Shown: one piece after another, positions 1 through 5,935 of the stretch
Layout of the letters: every line of letters begins with the position of its first letter
Position numbering within the stretch: position 1 is the stretch's first letter
From: Bacteroidales bacterium
GTDB lineage: Bacteria; Bacteroidota; Bacteroidia; Bacteroidales; Dysgonomonadaceae
NCBI GenBank assembly: GCA_012728155.1
Contig: JAAYFR010000236.1
Location: forward strand, 1 to 5,935
DNA: 5,935 bases
Direction of reading: 5' to 3'
The notes under the pieces: generated by a model
What the model was told of the DNA's origin: nothing
Seen by the model: the letters and a program-made list of their open reading frames with translations, nothing else
The model's database searches: none
Program-made: the position numbers and the translations under genes

Positions 1-2
1 AT

Positions 3-743
3 GCGATCCCTGAACAGGATATCTCGAGATTCAGGGTTCTATTAGCGCCGGGAATGGATTGTATTTCGGAGGAACAGGAGCATGTTTTGACACAATTTAT
101 CCGGAACGGCGGAACCCTGTTCCTTACAGGTGACGCCGGGACACTCACACCATTCGGCGAGATCAGAGATAAAAGAGCTTTCGGCGATATCCTTACCGAA
201 AGCAAGCTTGCCGAAGCCGGAAAAGATAATTGGGTAGAAATGAAATATGGCAAAGGGAAGGTGGTATATGCAGCAGGCAAAAGCTTGATCAACGAATTCT
301 GCCCTTCAATCAGGGAGACCGGAATGGTCTATCGCTTTGAACCCGATCCGAAAATGACTGCTCTCAATGAAAAAATATTGGAAAATACAATTGGAACAAT
401 GATGTTCAAACCCATATCTATTCCATCCCAAGTGCTTGTGACAGCATACAAGGACGATGCAAAGGGAAAAAATAGCCTGATGGTACATCTGCTGAATGCT
501 ACGGGAGTGAAAGTGAAACACGACGATAATGTTCCCCTACCCGATCCTGAATGGGAACCGATAAGGGAAGAGATGAGTTTTGAAATTACAATGCCCTCCC
601 TCAAAAAAGCTTATTATGCCTCGCCTGACGCTGAGGGGCACAAAAAAGTAGACTTCCGGAAAACAGGGAAAAACCGGTATAAGGTCACCCTGCCGGCAGG
701 AACTGTGGATAAGTATGGTATTGTCTATCTTCTTCAGAAATGA
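3..743 (+). CDS. C-terminal part of a glycosidase-like protein with a beta-galactosidase trimerisation-type domain (5' truncated)
   Basis: The reading frame is open from the first full codon at position 3 to the TGA at 741-743, giving 246 visible residues; the N-terminus lies outside the window. The ATG at 54 is internal, because the conserved strand FRVLLAPG lies just before it. Visible residues about 7-95 resemble the Rossmann-like trimerisation domain of GH42-type beta-galactosidases and related putative glycoside hydrolases: a strand ending in AP, a helix beginning SEEQ, then NGGTLFLTGDAG, and later a KYGKGKVVYAAG strand. Residues about 130-246 are strand-rich, with SLMVHLLNATG and a final VTLPAG...YGIVYLL, as expected of a C-terminal beta-sandwich. 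The catalytic barrel would be upstream, so substrate and activity cannot be judged. No signal peptide is visible. The aminotransferase gene starts only 3 bp after the stop, which suggests co-transcription. The domain type is fairly secure; the enzyme class is not. Confidence 0.7.
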   Translation, partial: AIPEQDISRFRVLLAPGMDCISEEQEHVLTQFIRNGGTLFLTGDAGTLTPFGEIRDKRAFGDILTESKLAEAGKDNWVEMKYGKGKVVYAAGKSLINEFCPSIRETGMVYRFEPDPKMTALNEKILENTIGTMMFKPISIPSQVLVTAYKDDAKGKNSLMVHLLNATGVKVKHDDNVPLPDPEWEPIREEMSFEITMPSLKKAYYASPDAEGHKKVDFRKTGKNRYKVTLPAGTVDKYGIVYLLQK

Positions 744-746
744 TAT

Positions 747-2180
747 ATGAACCCCAACATCGTTCAAAATAATCTCTCTACTATGGATGCTACATTAAAT
801 TCGCTTAAAAAAGACTATTCACGACGTGACTTTATCAAAACGAATGTCTCCGCAGGAACCGCTGCAATGATAGGAATGAACTCATTCAATACTGTATTTG
901 CCGGTCGTTCTACGAATAATGGCACACCGGCAATTTTAGGTGGCAAACCTCAAATAACCCAACATAGTTGGCCATCCTGGCCTATATGGAATCCCGCTAC
1001 AGATGAAAAAAAACTGTTGGAAGTGATGCGCAGTGGCGTATGGTCCAGGAGCAAGCTTGCCACCGAGTTTGAAGAAAAATGGGCGCGGTTGATTGGGAGT
1101 AAGCGCTCCTTGGCGGTAGTTAACGGCACCAACGCGTTGAACACATCATTGGCCCAATTGGAAATTGGGTGGGGCGATGAAGTGCTGGTAACACCCTTCA
1201 CGTTTATCGCTTCGGTATCGTGTATAGTGTTGAACGGGGCAATCCCTGTCTTTGTAGATATTGATCCGGATACATTCCAGATGGATCCGGATAAAATTGA
1301 GGAGAAGATAACACCGAATACCAGGGCTATTATGGCTGTTCATATTTATGGCTTGCCTTGTGATATGGAGAGGATTATGCAAATAGCTGAAAAACATGAC
1401 CTCTTAGTCGTTGAGGATGCGTGTCAAGCATGGTTGGCCGAAATTAACGGAAAAAAAGTAGGAACCTTTGGAAACGCCGGCTGCTTCAGCTTCCAAAACT
1501 CAAAAAACATGCCAATGGGAGAAGGAGGTGCCATTGTCAGCGATGATGATGAGTTTATGGATAGATGCTACTCCTATCACAACTATGGCAATCCTCACGG
1601 TTCACTTGTCGGTCAGGAGAGTGCGGGTACTATGATGATAGGCACTAAACTGCGCATCTCGGAATATCAGGCTGCCATAGGATTGGTACAACTCGAACGT
1701 TTGCAGGAAGAGACAAAAAAGCGTAACGAAAATGCCGCTTACTTAAGATCACTCATTGAACCAATACCGGGAATCAAGCCCTATAGATTGTATGAAAATG
1801 TCACACAAGCCGCGTTTCATCTTTTCCCGTTCAGGTATATAAAAGAGGAGTTCAAAGGATTATCAAGGAGTAAATTTGTGGAGGCGCTTCAAGCTGAAGG
1901 AGTACCATGCGGAAGAGGTTACCGTGAACTGAACAAAATGCCCTTTCTGAAAAATGCATTTGAGAGCAAATATTTCCGGAAATTTTATCCAAAGGAGCGT
2001 TTGGATTACGCGAAATACGCTGAAGAAAACAATTGCCCGTTAAATGAAAAGCTTTGTAACGAAGAGGTGGTCAGGATTCCTCAAAACGTGCTTCTTGGTT
2101 CCAAATCAGACATGAAAAATATTGCTGACGCGTTTGAAAAAACTTTCCTCAACGCTGAGAATATAAAAAACAGAGGGTAA
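747..2180 (+). CDS. Tat-exported DegT/DnrJ/EryC1/StrS-family PLP-dependent aminotransferase
   Basis: This 477-residue protein belongs to the sugar aminotransferase family that converts keto-sugars to amino-sugars, usually with glutamate or glutamine as donor. Residues 25-31 (SRRDFIK) form a near-perfect twin-arginine motif, followed by a mild hydrophobic stretch and a possible cleavage site after VFA (50-52), so periplasmic location after folding with PLP is likely. The aminotransferase domain runs from about residue 60 to 470 and looks complete. VNGTNAL (125-131) would bind the cofactor phosphate, D224 in VEDACQA would contact the pyridine nitrogen, and K253 in SFQNSKNMPMGEGG is the expected Schiff-base lysine. 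The D224 and K253 motifs resemble those of AHBA-synthase-like members. Start choice is uncertain: Met13 (ATG at 783) would give a shorter n-region that still keeps the RR motif, and neither start has a clear ribosome site. It follows the glycosidase-like gene by 3 bp and overlaps the acyltransferase by 1 bp. Family confidence is high; the sugar substrate and direction are unknown. Confidence 0.9.
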   Translation: MNPNIVQNNLSTMDATLNSLKKDYSRRDFIKTNVSAGTAAMIGMNSFNTVFAGRSTNNGTPAILGGKPQITQHSWPSWPIWNPATDEKKLLEVMRSGVWSRSKLATEFEEKWARLIGSKRSLAVVNGTNALNTSLAQLEIGWGDEVLVTPFTFIASVSCIVLNGAIPVFVDIDPDTFQMDPDKIEEKITPNTRAIMAVHIYGLPCDMERIMQIAEKHDLLVVEDACQAWLAEINGKKVGTFGNAGCFSFQNSKNMPMGEGGAIVSDDDEFMDRCYSYHNYGNPHGSLVGQESAGTMMIGTKLRISEYQAAIGLVQLERLQEETKKRNENAAYLRSLIEPIPGIKPYRLYENVTQAAFHLFPFRYIKEEFKGLSRSKFVEALQAEGVPCGRGYRELNKMPFLKNAFESKYFRKFYPKERLDYAKYAEENNCPLNEKLCNEEVVRIPQNVLLGSKSDMKNIADAFEKTFLNAENIKNRG

Positions 2181-2182
2181 TG
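2178..2182 (+). promoter_or_regulatory. TAATG stop/start overlap, probable translational coupling
   Basis: The TAA of the aminotransferase and the ATG of the acyltransferase share one base (TAATG). A purine run, AGAGGG at 2172-2177, lies only 2 bases before the ATG, which is too close to be a standard Shine-Dalgarno site, so re-initiation by the terminating ribosome is the simplest way to translate the second gene. An alternative internal start at Met17 (ATG at 2228) cannot be excluded, because family conservation begins just after it. Confidence 0.55.
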
Positions 2183-3316
2183 AACAAAATAAGTAACACC
2201 GGCAATCATGAGTTTGTGAAATCCAGGATGCGTTCCATTGATGCGCTTCGTGGTTTTGATATGTTTTGGATTATGGGAATTGGAGTAGCAGTCACACAGT
2301 TCGCAACAATCCAAGACACCCCGTTTTGGGCACAATTTGCTCTGCAGTTTAGTCACCCCTACTGGGATGGATTTACTTTTTGGGACATGATTTTCCCGCT
2401 GTTTATGTTTATCTCTGGGTTAACTTCCCCATTTTCAATTGACAAACAGTTAGAAAGTGGCCGTTCCAGAAAGCAGATCGTATGGAAAATCGTCAAGCGG
2501 GGATTCATATTAATCCTGTTAGGTGTTATATTTAATACAAGAAGTCTCGAATTAAGGGACCTTTCGGAGTACCGTTACGCGAGTGTGTTAGGTAAAATTG
2601 GCGCAAGCTATGTCTTTGCAAACATCCTATATATCTACACCAAAGGAAAGATAAAGCCGATGATTTTCTGGTATTCCTTTTTGCTGATAGGATATTGGTT
2701 GCTGCTTAAATTTACTTCCGCTCCCGGTTTTCCTATGGGCGATCTCACCGAGGAGGGGAATTTTATGTCTTATTTCGACCGGCTGTTCCTTCCCGGTGTT
2801 TTATCTCGCGGGATTCATGACACAGTGGGTATGCTAAACATCATTACCGGAACTGCAACCACATTATCAGGAGTCATCGCCGGCTATTTCTTGAAGAAGC
2901 ATCCGGCTACTCCCATCAAGAAGGTTATTTGGTTCCTGATAATAGGTGCGGGCATGATATTGCTTGCCCTTCTCTGGAGTATTGATTTCCCTGTCAACAA
3001 AAATCTTTGGTCAAGCTCATTCACACTATTGACAGGGGGTATAAGCCTCATTCTGTTTTCGTTATTCTACTATGTTATTGATGTGAAGGGATATTATAAG
3101 TGGTCGTTCTTTTTTACAGTTATAGGCATAAACTCAATTTTCATTTATGTATCTCCCATTTTCATCAATTACGCTTACACGGGCAACACGCTATTTAATT
3201 GGTTGGGGCAACTCTCCGGCGCCTATGCGGCACCTGTCCTGACCCTTTGCTCTGTATTGGTTAAATGGCTGCTTTTATACTTTATGTACAAGAAGAAAAT
3301 ATTTATAAAAATTTAA
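2180..3316 (+). CDS. Membrane acyltransferase of the HGSNAT/NagX (DUF5009) family
   Basis: This 378-residue integral inner-membrane protein has about ten hydrophobic segments, at roughly residues 25-43, 66-82, 108-118, 135-153, 160-178, 216-238, 248-268, 280-300, 308-330 and 348-370. Family landmarks are clear: RSIDALRGFDMFWI (18-31); H59 in SHPYWDGFTFWDMIFPLFMF; the basic loop and RGFILILLGVIFN (107-119); a YASVLGKIGASY segment (133-144) matching the eukaryotic GVLQRLG region; NKNLWSSSFTLLTGG (273-287); and GINSIFIYV (316-324). In human HGSNAT the equivalent histidine is proposed to carry acetyl from cytosolic acetyl-CoA across the membrane to the amino group of terminal glucosamine, and H59 is in the matching place. 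The length fits bacterial homologues, which lack the eukaryotic N-terminal luminal domain. The tight coupling to an exported aminotransferase suggests that its acceptor could be an amino-sugar formed, or freed, in the periplasm. Bacterial members are mostly uncharacterised, so the acceptor is inference. Confidence 0.85.
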   Translation: MNKISNTGNHEFVKSRMRSIDALRGFDMFWIMGIGVAVTQFATIQDTPFWAQFALQFSHPYWDGFTFWDMIFPLFMFISGLTSPFSIDKQLESGRSRKQIVWKIVKRGFILILLGVIFNTRSLELRDLSEYRYASVLGKIGASYVFANILYIYTKGKIKPMIFWYSFLLIGYWLLLKFTSAPGFPMGDLTEEGNFMSYFDRLFLPGVLSRGIHDTVGMLNIITGTATTLSGVIAGYFLKKHPATPIKKVIWFLIIGAGMILLALLWSIDFPVNKNLWSSSFTLLTGGISLILFSLFYYVIDVKGYYKWSFFFTVIGINSIFIYVSPIFINYAYTGNTLFNWLGQLSGAYAAPVLTLCSVLVKWLLLYFMYKKKIFIKI

Positions 3317-3422
3317 AATTTATCCGGGTGCCAATGAGGTTGACTACTTCATAATATCGCAGTTGTATATAAAGAATATCGCCTTGTTGTAAGAACTTAA
3401 TAATGAATTTAATTGATAAATA
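3317..3422 (+). other. Intergenic gap splitting the cluster into two gene groups
   Basis: This A/T-rich stretch of 106 bp is the longest non-coding interval in the window and the only one long enough for a promoter between genes. It has no open frame of note, no GC-rich hairpin followed by T's, and no good match to the Bacteroidota TTTG / TAnnTTTG promoter pair. The bases before the next ATG are A/T-rich (GATAAATA), typical of Bacteroidota start regions lacking a Shine-Dalgarno site. A separate promoter for the isomerase and oxidoreductase genes is plausible but not shown. Confidence 0.35.
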
Positions 3423-4355
3423 ATGAAATCAAAAACTACCAGAAGGAATTTTCTTATTCATAGCGCTGCTGTTTCTACAGTTGCGTTGGCTGCTCCCACT
3501 AAAGGATTCGCTTCAGTTTACAAACAGGAAAGCGATGATTTCACGTTAAACAAAAATCCACTGAAGCTTGGTTTAATGACCTATATGATTGGTGCCTCCT
3601 GGGATATGGAGACATTGATTGAGAATATGAAAGCAACTAATCTGAAACATGTTGAATTGCGTACAACCCATAAGCATGGGGTTGAAGTGAGCCTGAACAG
3701 ACAACAACGGGATGAGGTCAAGAAGCGATTTGTCGATAACAACATCGCCATTAGCTTAGCCAGTGCTTTCTCGTATCATCACGAGGATCAAAAGGAATTA
3801 AAGCATCATATTGAATCAACCAAAGAGTATCTTCAGCTTGCGGCAGATATTGGTGCCGAAGGTGTGAGAGTGGTCCCAAACGCGGTACCCGATGAGGGAG
3901 ATGAAAACAGAGAAAAGATATTGAAACAGATAGCAAGATCGGCATCGGAGTGTGCGGATGCAGGTTATAATCTTGGTGTGCAACTACGATTAGAAGAGCA
4001 TGGTAAAGGGACAAACAATATTCCTGTGATCAAGCAAATATTAGATTTGGCTGATAACCCACACCTATACATAGTCTGGAATTGCATCAACAGTGATTAT
4101 ACCGGAGAGGGACTTCCAAAAGGATATAGAGGTATGAGCTTAGAGGGTCAGTTTAATCTCGTAAAAGAGAAGATTGGTTGTGTGCATATGCGTGAGCTAT
4201 CTACAGACTATCCATGGAGAGAACTCTTTTCACTTCTTAGAAAATCGGGTTATAAAGGCTATTGTGACATTGAAGTAACCCCTGAAAGTTGCGAACCAAT
4301 TAGATATTTGAATAATTATCATGCGTTGTTTCTCGCATTACAAAACGCACTTTAA
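3423..4355 (+). CDS. Tat-exported sugar isomerase/epimerase-like TIM-barrel protein
   Basis: This 310-residue protein of the xylose-isomerase-like TIM-barrel superfamily (AP_endonuc_2) starts with a Tat signal: TRRNFL at 6-11, a hydrophobic stretch through residue 24, and a likely cleavage near GFA (28-30). The barrel begins at LKLGLMTYM (47-55). Conserved features include HVELRTTHKHGVE (76-88), GAEGVRVVPN (144-153), LRLEEHG (188-194), IVWNCINSD (217-225), CVHMREL (253-259) and GYCDIEV (279-285). By family analogy the divalent-metal ligands would be E191 or E192, the residue at 220, H255 and E284; position 220 is Asn where Asp is more usual. Members act on sugars as isomerases, epimerases, dehydratases or lyases, and Tat-bearing relatives occur with Gfo/Idh/MocA enzymes in 3-keto-glycoside processing. 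The oxidoreductase gene follows 11 bp downstream, which suggests a shared transcript and a shared substrate. The exact reaction cannot be read from the sequence. Confidence 0.85.
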   Translation: MKSKTTRRNFLIHSAAVSTVALAAPTKGFASVYKQESDDFTLNKNPLKLGLMTYMIGASWDMETLIENMKATNLKHVELRTTHKHGVEVSLNRQQRDEVKKRFVDNNIAISLASAFSYHHEDQKELKHHIESTKEYLQLAADIGAEGVRVVPNAVPDEGDENREKILKQIARSASECADAGYNLGVQLRLEEHGKGTNNIPVIKQILDLADNPHLYIVWNCINSDYTGEGLPKGYRGMSLEGQFNLVKEKIGCVHMRELSTDYPWRELFSLLRKSGYKGYCDIEVTPESCEPIRYLNNYHALFLALQNAL

Positions 4356-4366
4356 AATATTAAACA

Positions 4367-5671
4367 ATGGATAATTCAAGAAGAAGTTTTATAAAAAAAT
4401 CTGTGCTGGGAACCACCTATATGGCTATGGGTGGCCTTGGAATGAGTGCAAAAAGTTATAATAATATTATTGGCTCCAACGAGAGGGTAAATGTAGCAAT
4501 AATTGGTCTGGGACGCAGACTAAAATCCTTTGTTGAACCTATTGCTGATACAGGAAACAATGTAAAGTTGGCCTATCTCTGTGATGTAATGAAGAGCCAG
4601 AGGATAGAAGCCGCAGAGAGATTCTCTAAGGTTCTCTCATACAGTCCGGGTCTCGAGAATGATCTGCGCAAAATTCATGAGGACAAAGATGTAGATGCTA
4701 TCATACACTTAACTCCTGATCATTGGCATACACCCGGAGCATGCTATGCGATGCAAGCAGGGAAACATGTCTTTGTTGAAAAACCATGTTGCCATAACCC
4801 CAGAGAGGGTAAAATGCTGCTTGAATTTCAAAAAAAATATAATAAAATAGTTCAGGTAGGTAATCAGGCTCGTTCTTCAGATACAATGATTGAAATTGTC
4901 AAGGAGATACACAACGGGTTAATTGGGGAGACTTATGAGGCAATCGCTTTTTACTCCAACAGTAGAGGGGAAGTCCCGGTTCAACAACCTGCGCCAATCC
5001 CTGAAGGGTTGGATTGGGAGCTGTTTCAAGGTCCTGCGCCAAGAAGGGAGTACACGTACAACACTTGGGATTATAACTGGCACTGGTACGACTGGACTTA
5101 TGGCACAGCGGAATCAGGAAATAATATGATACACAGGTATGATTTGGCCAGGTGGGCAATGCAGTTGGATTTCCCTGAACAGGTTGAAGTAAAAGCAAAA
5201 AAGAATCACTTTTTAGAGGATGGTTGGACCATGTACGACACCATGAATTCTGTTTTCAGATTCCCCGGTAATAAAATTATTAAAGGTGACTGTAAAAGCA
5301 GAAACGGCTATAAAACGTATGGCTATGACAATGGGGTAATAATTTTCGGCACTAAGGGTTCCGCATACCTATCGATAGATAGATATAAAGTTTATGACCG
5401 CGATGGCAAATTAATCAAACAGGATGCTTCAACCCTGAATTCTGTTAACCTGCATTTCACCAACTTCATTGATTCAATTAGGGGTAAAGCAACAGTGAAT
5501 TCACCGGTGGTGGAAGCAGAAAAAAGCACGCTGTTATGTCATCTTGCCAATATTTCCTATAGAATAGGGAAAAATTTTGATGTGGATAGTGAGACCGGAA
5601 AAATATATGACAGAGATGGCATGAAGTTATGGGGCAGAGAATATGAGCCTGGTTGGGAGCCCAAGCTTTGA
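4367..5671 (+). CDS. Tat-exported Gfo/Idh/MocA-family NAD(P)-dependent sugar oxidoreductase
   Basis: This 434-residue protein has a Tat signal with SRRSFIKK at 4-11 and a glycine-rich hydrophobic stretch to about residue 28. The Rossmann domain starts at VNVAIIGLGRRL (41-52), continues with LCDV (71-74) and TPDHWHTPG (116-124), and contains the family's VEKP (137-140), whose lysine is expected at the active site. The C-terminal alpha/beta domain carries ESGNNMIHRYDLARWA (249-264), in which H256 and D259 are the probable catalytic or substrate-binding residues. A W/Y-rich stretch (234-245) precedes it, as usual in Tat-bearing members. Exported relatives carry a tightly bound nicotinamide cofactor, which explains export in folded form, and oxidise or reduce a sugar hydroxyl, in characterised Bacteroides cases at C3 of glycosides. 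The third glycine of the usual GxGxxG is Leu52 here. The isomerase-like gene lies 11 bp upstream and a lipoprotein gene 54 bp downstream. Family is secure; substrate is inferred. Confidence 0.92.
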   Translation: MDNSRRSFIKKSVLGTTYMAMGGLGMSAKSYNNIIGSNERVNVAIIGLGRRLKSFVEPIADTGNNVKLAYLCDVMKSQRIEAAERFSKVLSYSPGLENDLRKIHEDKDVDAIIHLTPDHWHTPGACYAMQAGKHVFVEKPCCHNPREGKMLLEFQKKYNKIVQVGNQARSSDTMIEIVKEIHNGLIGETYEAIAFYSNSRGEVPVQQPAPIPEGLDWELFQGPAPRREYTYNTWDYNWHWYDWTYGTAESGNNMIHRYDLARWAMQLDFPEQVEVKAKKNHFLEDGWTMYDTMNSVFRFPGNKIIKGDCKSRNGYKTYGYDNGVIIFGTKGSAYLSIDRYKVYDRDGKLIKQDASTLNSVNLHFTNFIDSIRGKATVNSPVVEAEKSTLLCHLANISYRIGKNFDVDSETGKIYDRDGMKLWGREYEPGWEPKL

Positions 5672-5725
5672 TCCTGTTTATACCTAATCGCCACTTATGG
5701 ACTTGTCAAACATCAACTTTTGATT

Positions 5726-5935
5726 ATGAAATGTAGAACTCGCATAAAGAAATATTTCGTCACTCTCTTTTCGATACTTTTATTCGTCGGCTGTGCTACT
5801 GGTGAAGAGTATGATTTTGCTGTTGAAGGGATTCATTATCTCGACAATAGCTTGGTAAGAATTAAAATTAAGGATGGAAAGATTCTCGACATCATAAAAA
5901 TCAAGAACTTATCAGAAGAAAACAGAGGAGTAATC
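5726..5935 (+). CDS. Lipoprotein N-terminus, possibly a NagA-like N-acetyl-aminosugar deacetylase (3' truncated)
   Basis: An ATG at 5726 opens a frame of 70 codons that runs off the right edge without a stop. Residues 1-9 are basic and 10-22 hydrophobic, ending in LLFVG before Cys23, a reasonable lipobox although position -3 is Phe. The residues after the cysteine (ATGEEYD) are acidic, resembling the surface-export signal of Bacteroidota lipoproteins, so the protein may be anchored to the outer membrane and face outward. Residues 31-57 (FAVEGIHYLDNSLVRIKIKD then GKILDII) resemble the N-terminal beta-sandwich of amidohydrolases, in particular N-acetylglucosamine-6-phosphate deacetylase-like proteins, where such a segment leads into the metal-dependent barrel. 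The metal site would be outside the window, so the call is tentative. A different amidohydrolase, or an unrelated lipoprotein with short strands, remains possible. It probably continues the operon. Confidence 0.6.
   Translation, partial: MKCRTRIKKYFVTLFSILLFVGCATGEEYDFAVEGIHYLDNSLVRIKIKDGKILDIIKIKNLSEENRGVI

Noticed and set aside
329..604. Minus-strand open frame opposite the first gene
   Set aside because: It lies wholly within a supported coding region, has no start context, and its translation shows no family features.
54..743. ATG at 54 as the true start of the first gene
   Set aside because: The frame stays open to the window edge, and the codons before it encode a conserved-looking strand (FRVLLAPG) that leads into the trimerisation-type domain.
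1153..1169. Perfect 7-bp inverted repeat CCCAATT-GGA-AATTGGG
   Set aside because: It lies inside the aminotransferase coding region, encodes ordinary residues of a well-conserved domain, and has no T-tract or regulatory context, so it is probably chance.
3296..3323. A/T-only self-complementary stretch at the end of the acyltransferase gene
   Set aside because: It has no GC in the stem and partly overlaps codons for Lys/Ile; low complexity explains the symmetry.
4899..5198. Overlapping open frames on both strands within the oxidoreductase gene
   Set aside because: They are shadows of a well-supported gene; their translations are rich in Pro, Cys and Ser and show no recognisable domain.
5707..5723. 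Small hairpin TCAAA...TTTGA downstream of the oxidoreductase gene
   Set aside because: The stem is about 5 bp, A/T-rich, and lacks a following T-run, so it does not support a terminator.
5700..5725. Possible promoter (AACTTTTG, one mismatch to TAnnTTTG) before the lipoprotein gene
   Set aside because: It ends only 3 bases before the ATG, which would place the transcription start inside or after the start codon, and no TTTG box sits at the right distance upstream.

Overview
The window looks like a carbohydrate-metabolism cluster from a member of the Bacteroidota, probably Bacteroidales. The grounds are moderate GC, A/T-rich start regions without clear Shine-Dalgarno sites, a lipoprotein with acidic residues shortly after its cysteine, and several sugar-modifying enzymes with twin-arginine (Tat) signals. 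The assignment is inferred from sequence character only. All six genes lie on the + strand and together fill almost the whole window. I saw no RNA gene, mobile element, CRISPR array or convincing terminator.

Layout: (1) 3-743 is the C-terminal part of a large glycosidase-like protein that enters from the left edge. (2) 747-2180 is a DegT/DnrJ/EryC1/StrS-type PLP aminotransferase with a clear Tat signal. (3) 2180-3316, overlapping gene 2 by one base, is a polytopic membrane acyltransferase related to heparan-alpha-glucosaminide N-acetyltransferase (HGSNAT/NagX/DUF5009). (4) A 106-bp A/T-rich gap follows. (5) 3423-4355 is a Tat-exported xylose-isomerase-like TIM-barrel protein. (6) 4367-5671 is a Tat-exported Gfo/Idh/MocA oxidoreductase. 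(7) 5726 to the right edge is the N-terminus of a lipoprotein, possibly a NagA-like N-acetyl-aminosugar deacetylase.

The genes suggest sugar chemistry outside the cytoplasm. Gfo/Idh/MocA and TIM-barrel proteins with Tat signals are known from the 3-keto-glycoside route of Bacteroides, in which a sugar hydroxyl is oxidised before the glycosidic bond is cleaved. Here they sit beside an exported aminotransferase and a membrane acetyltransferase of the family that N-acetylates terminal glucosamine using cytosolic acetyl-CoA. A possible sequence is oxidation to a keto-sugar, transamination to an amino-sugar, then transmembrane N-acetylation; the reverse, catabolic direction is equally possible. 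This pathway is an inference. The individual family calls are much firmer than the joint function.
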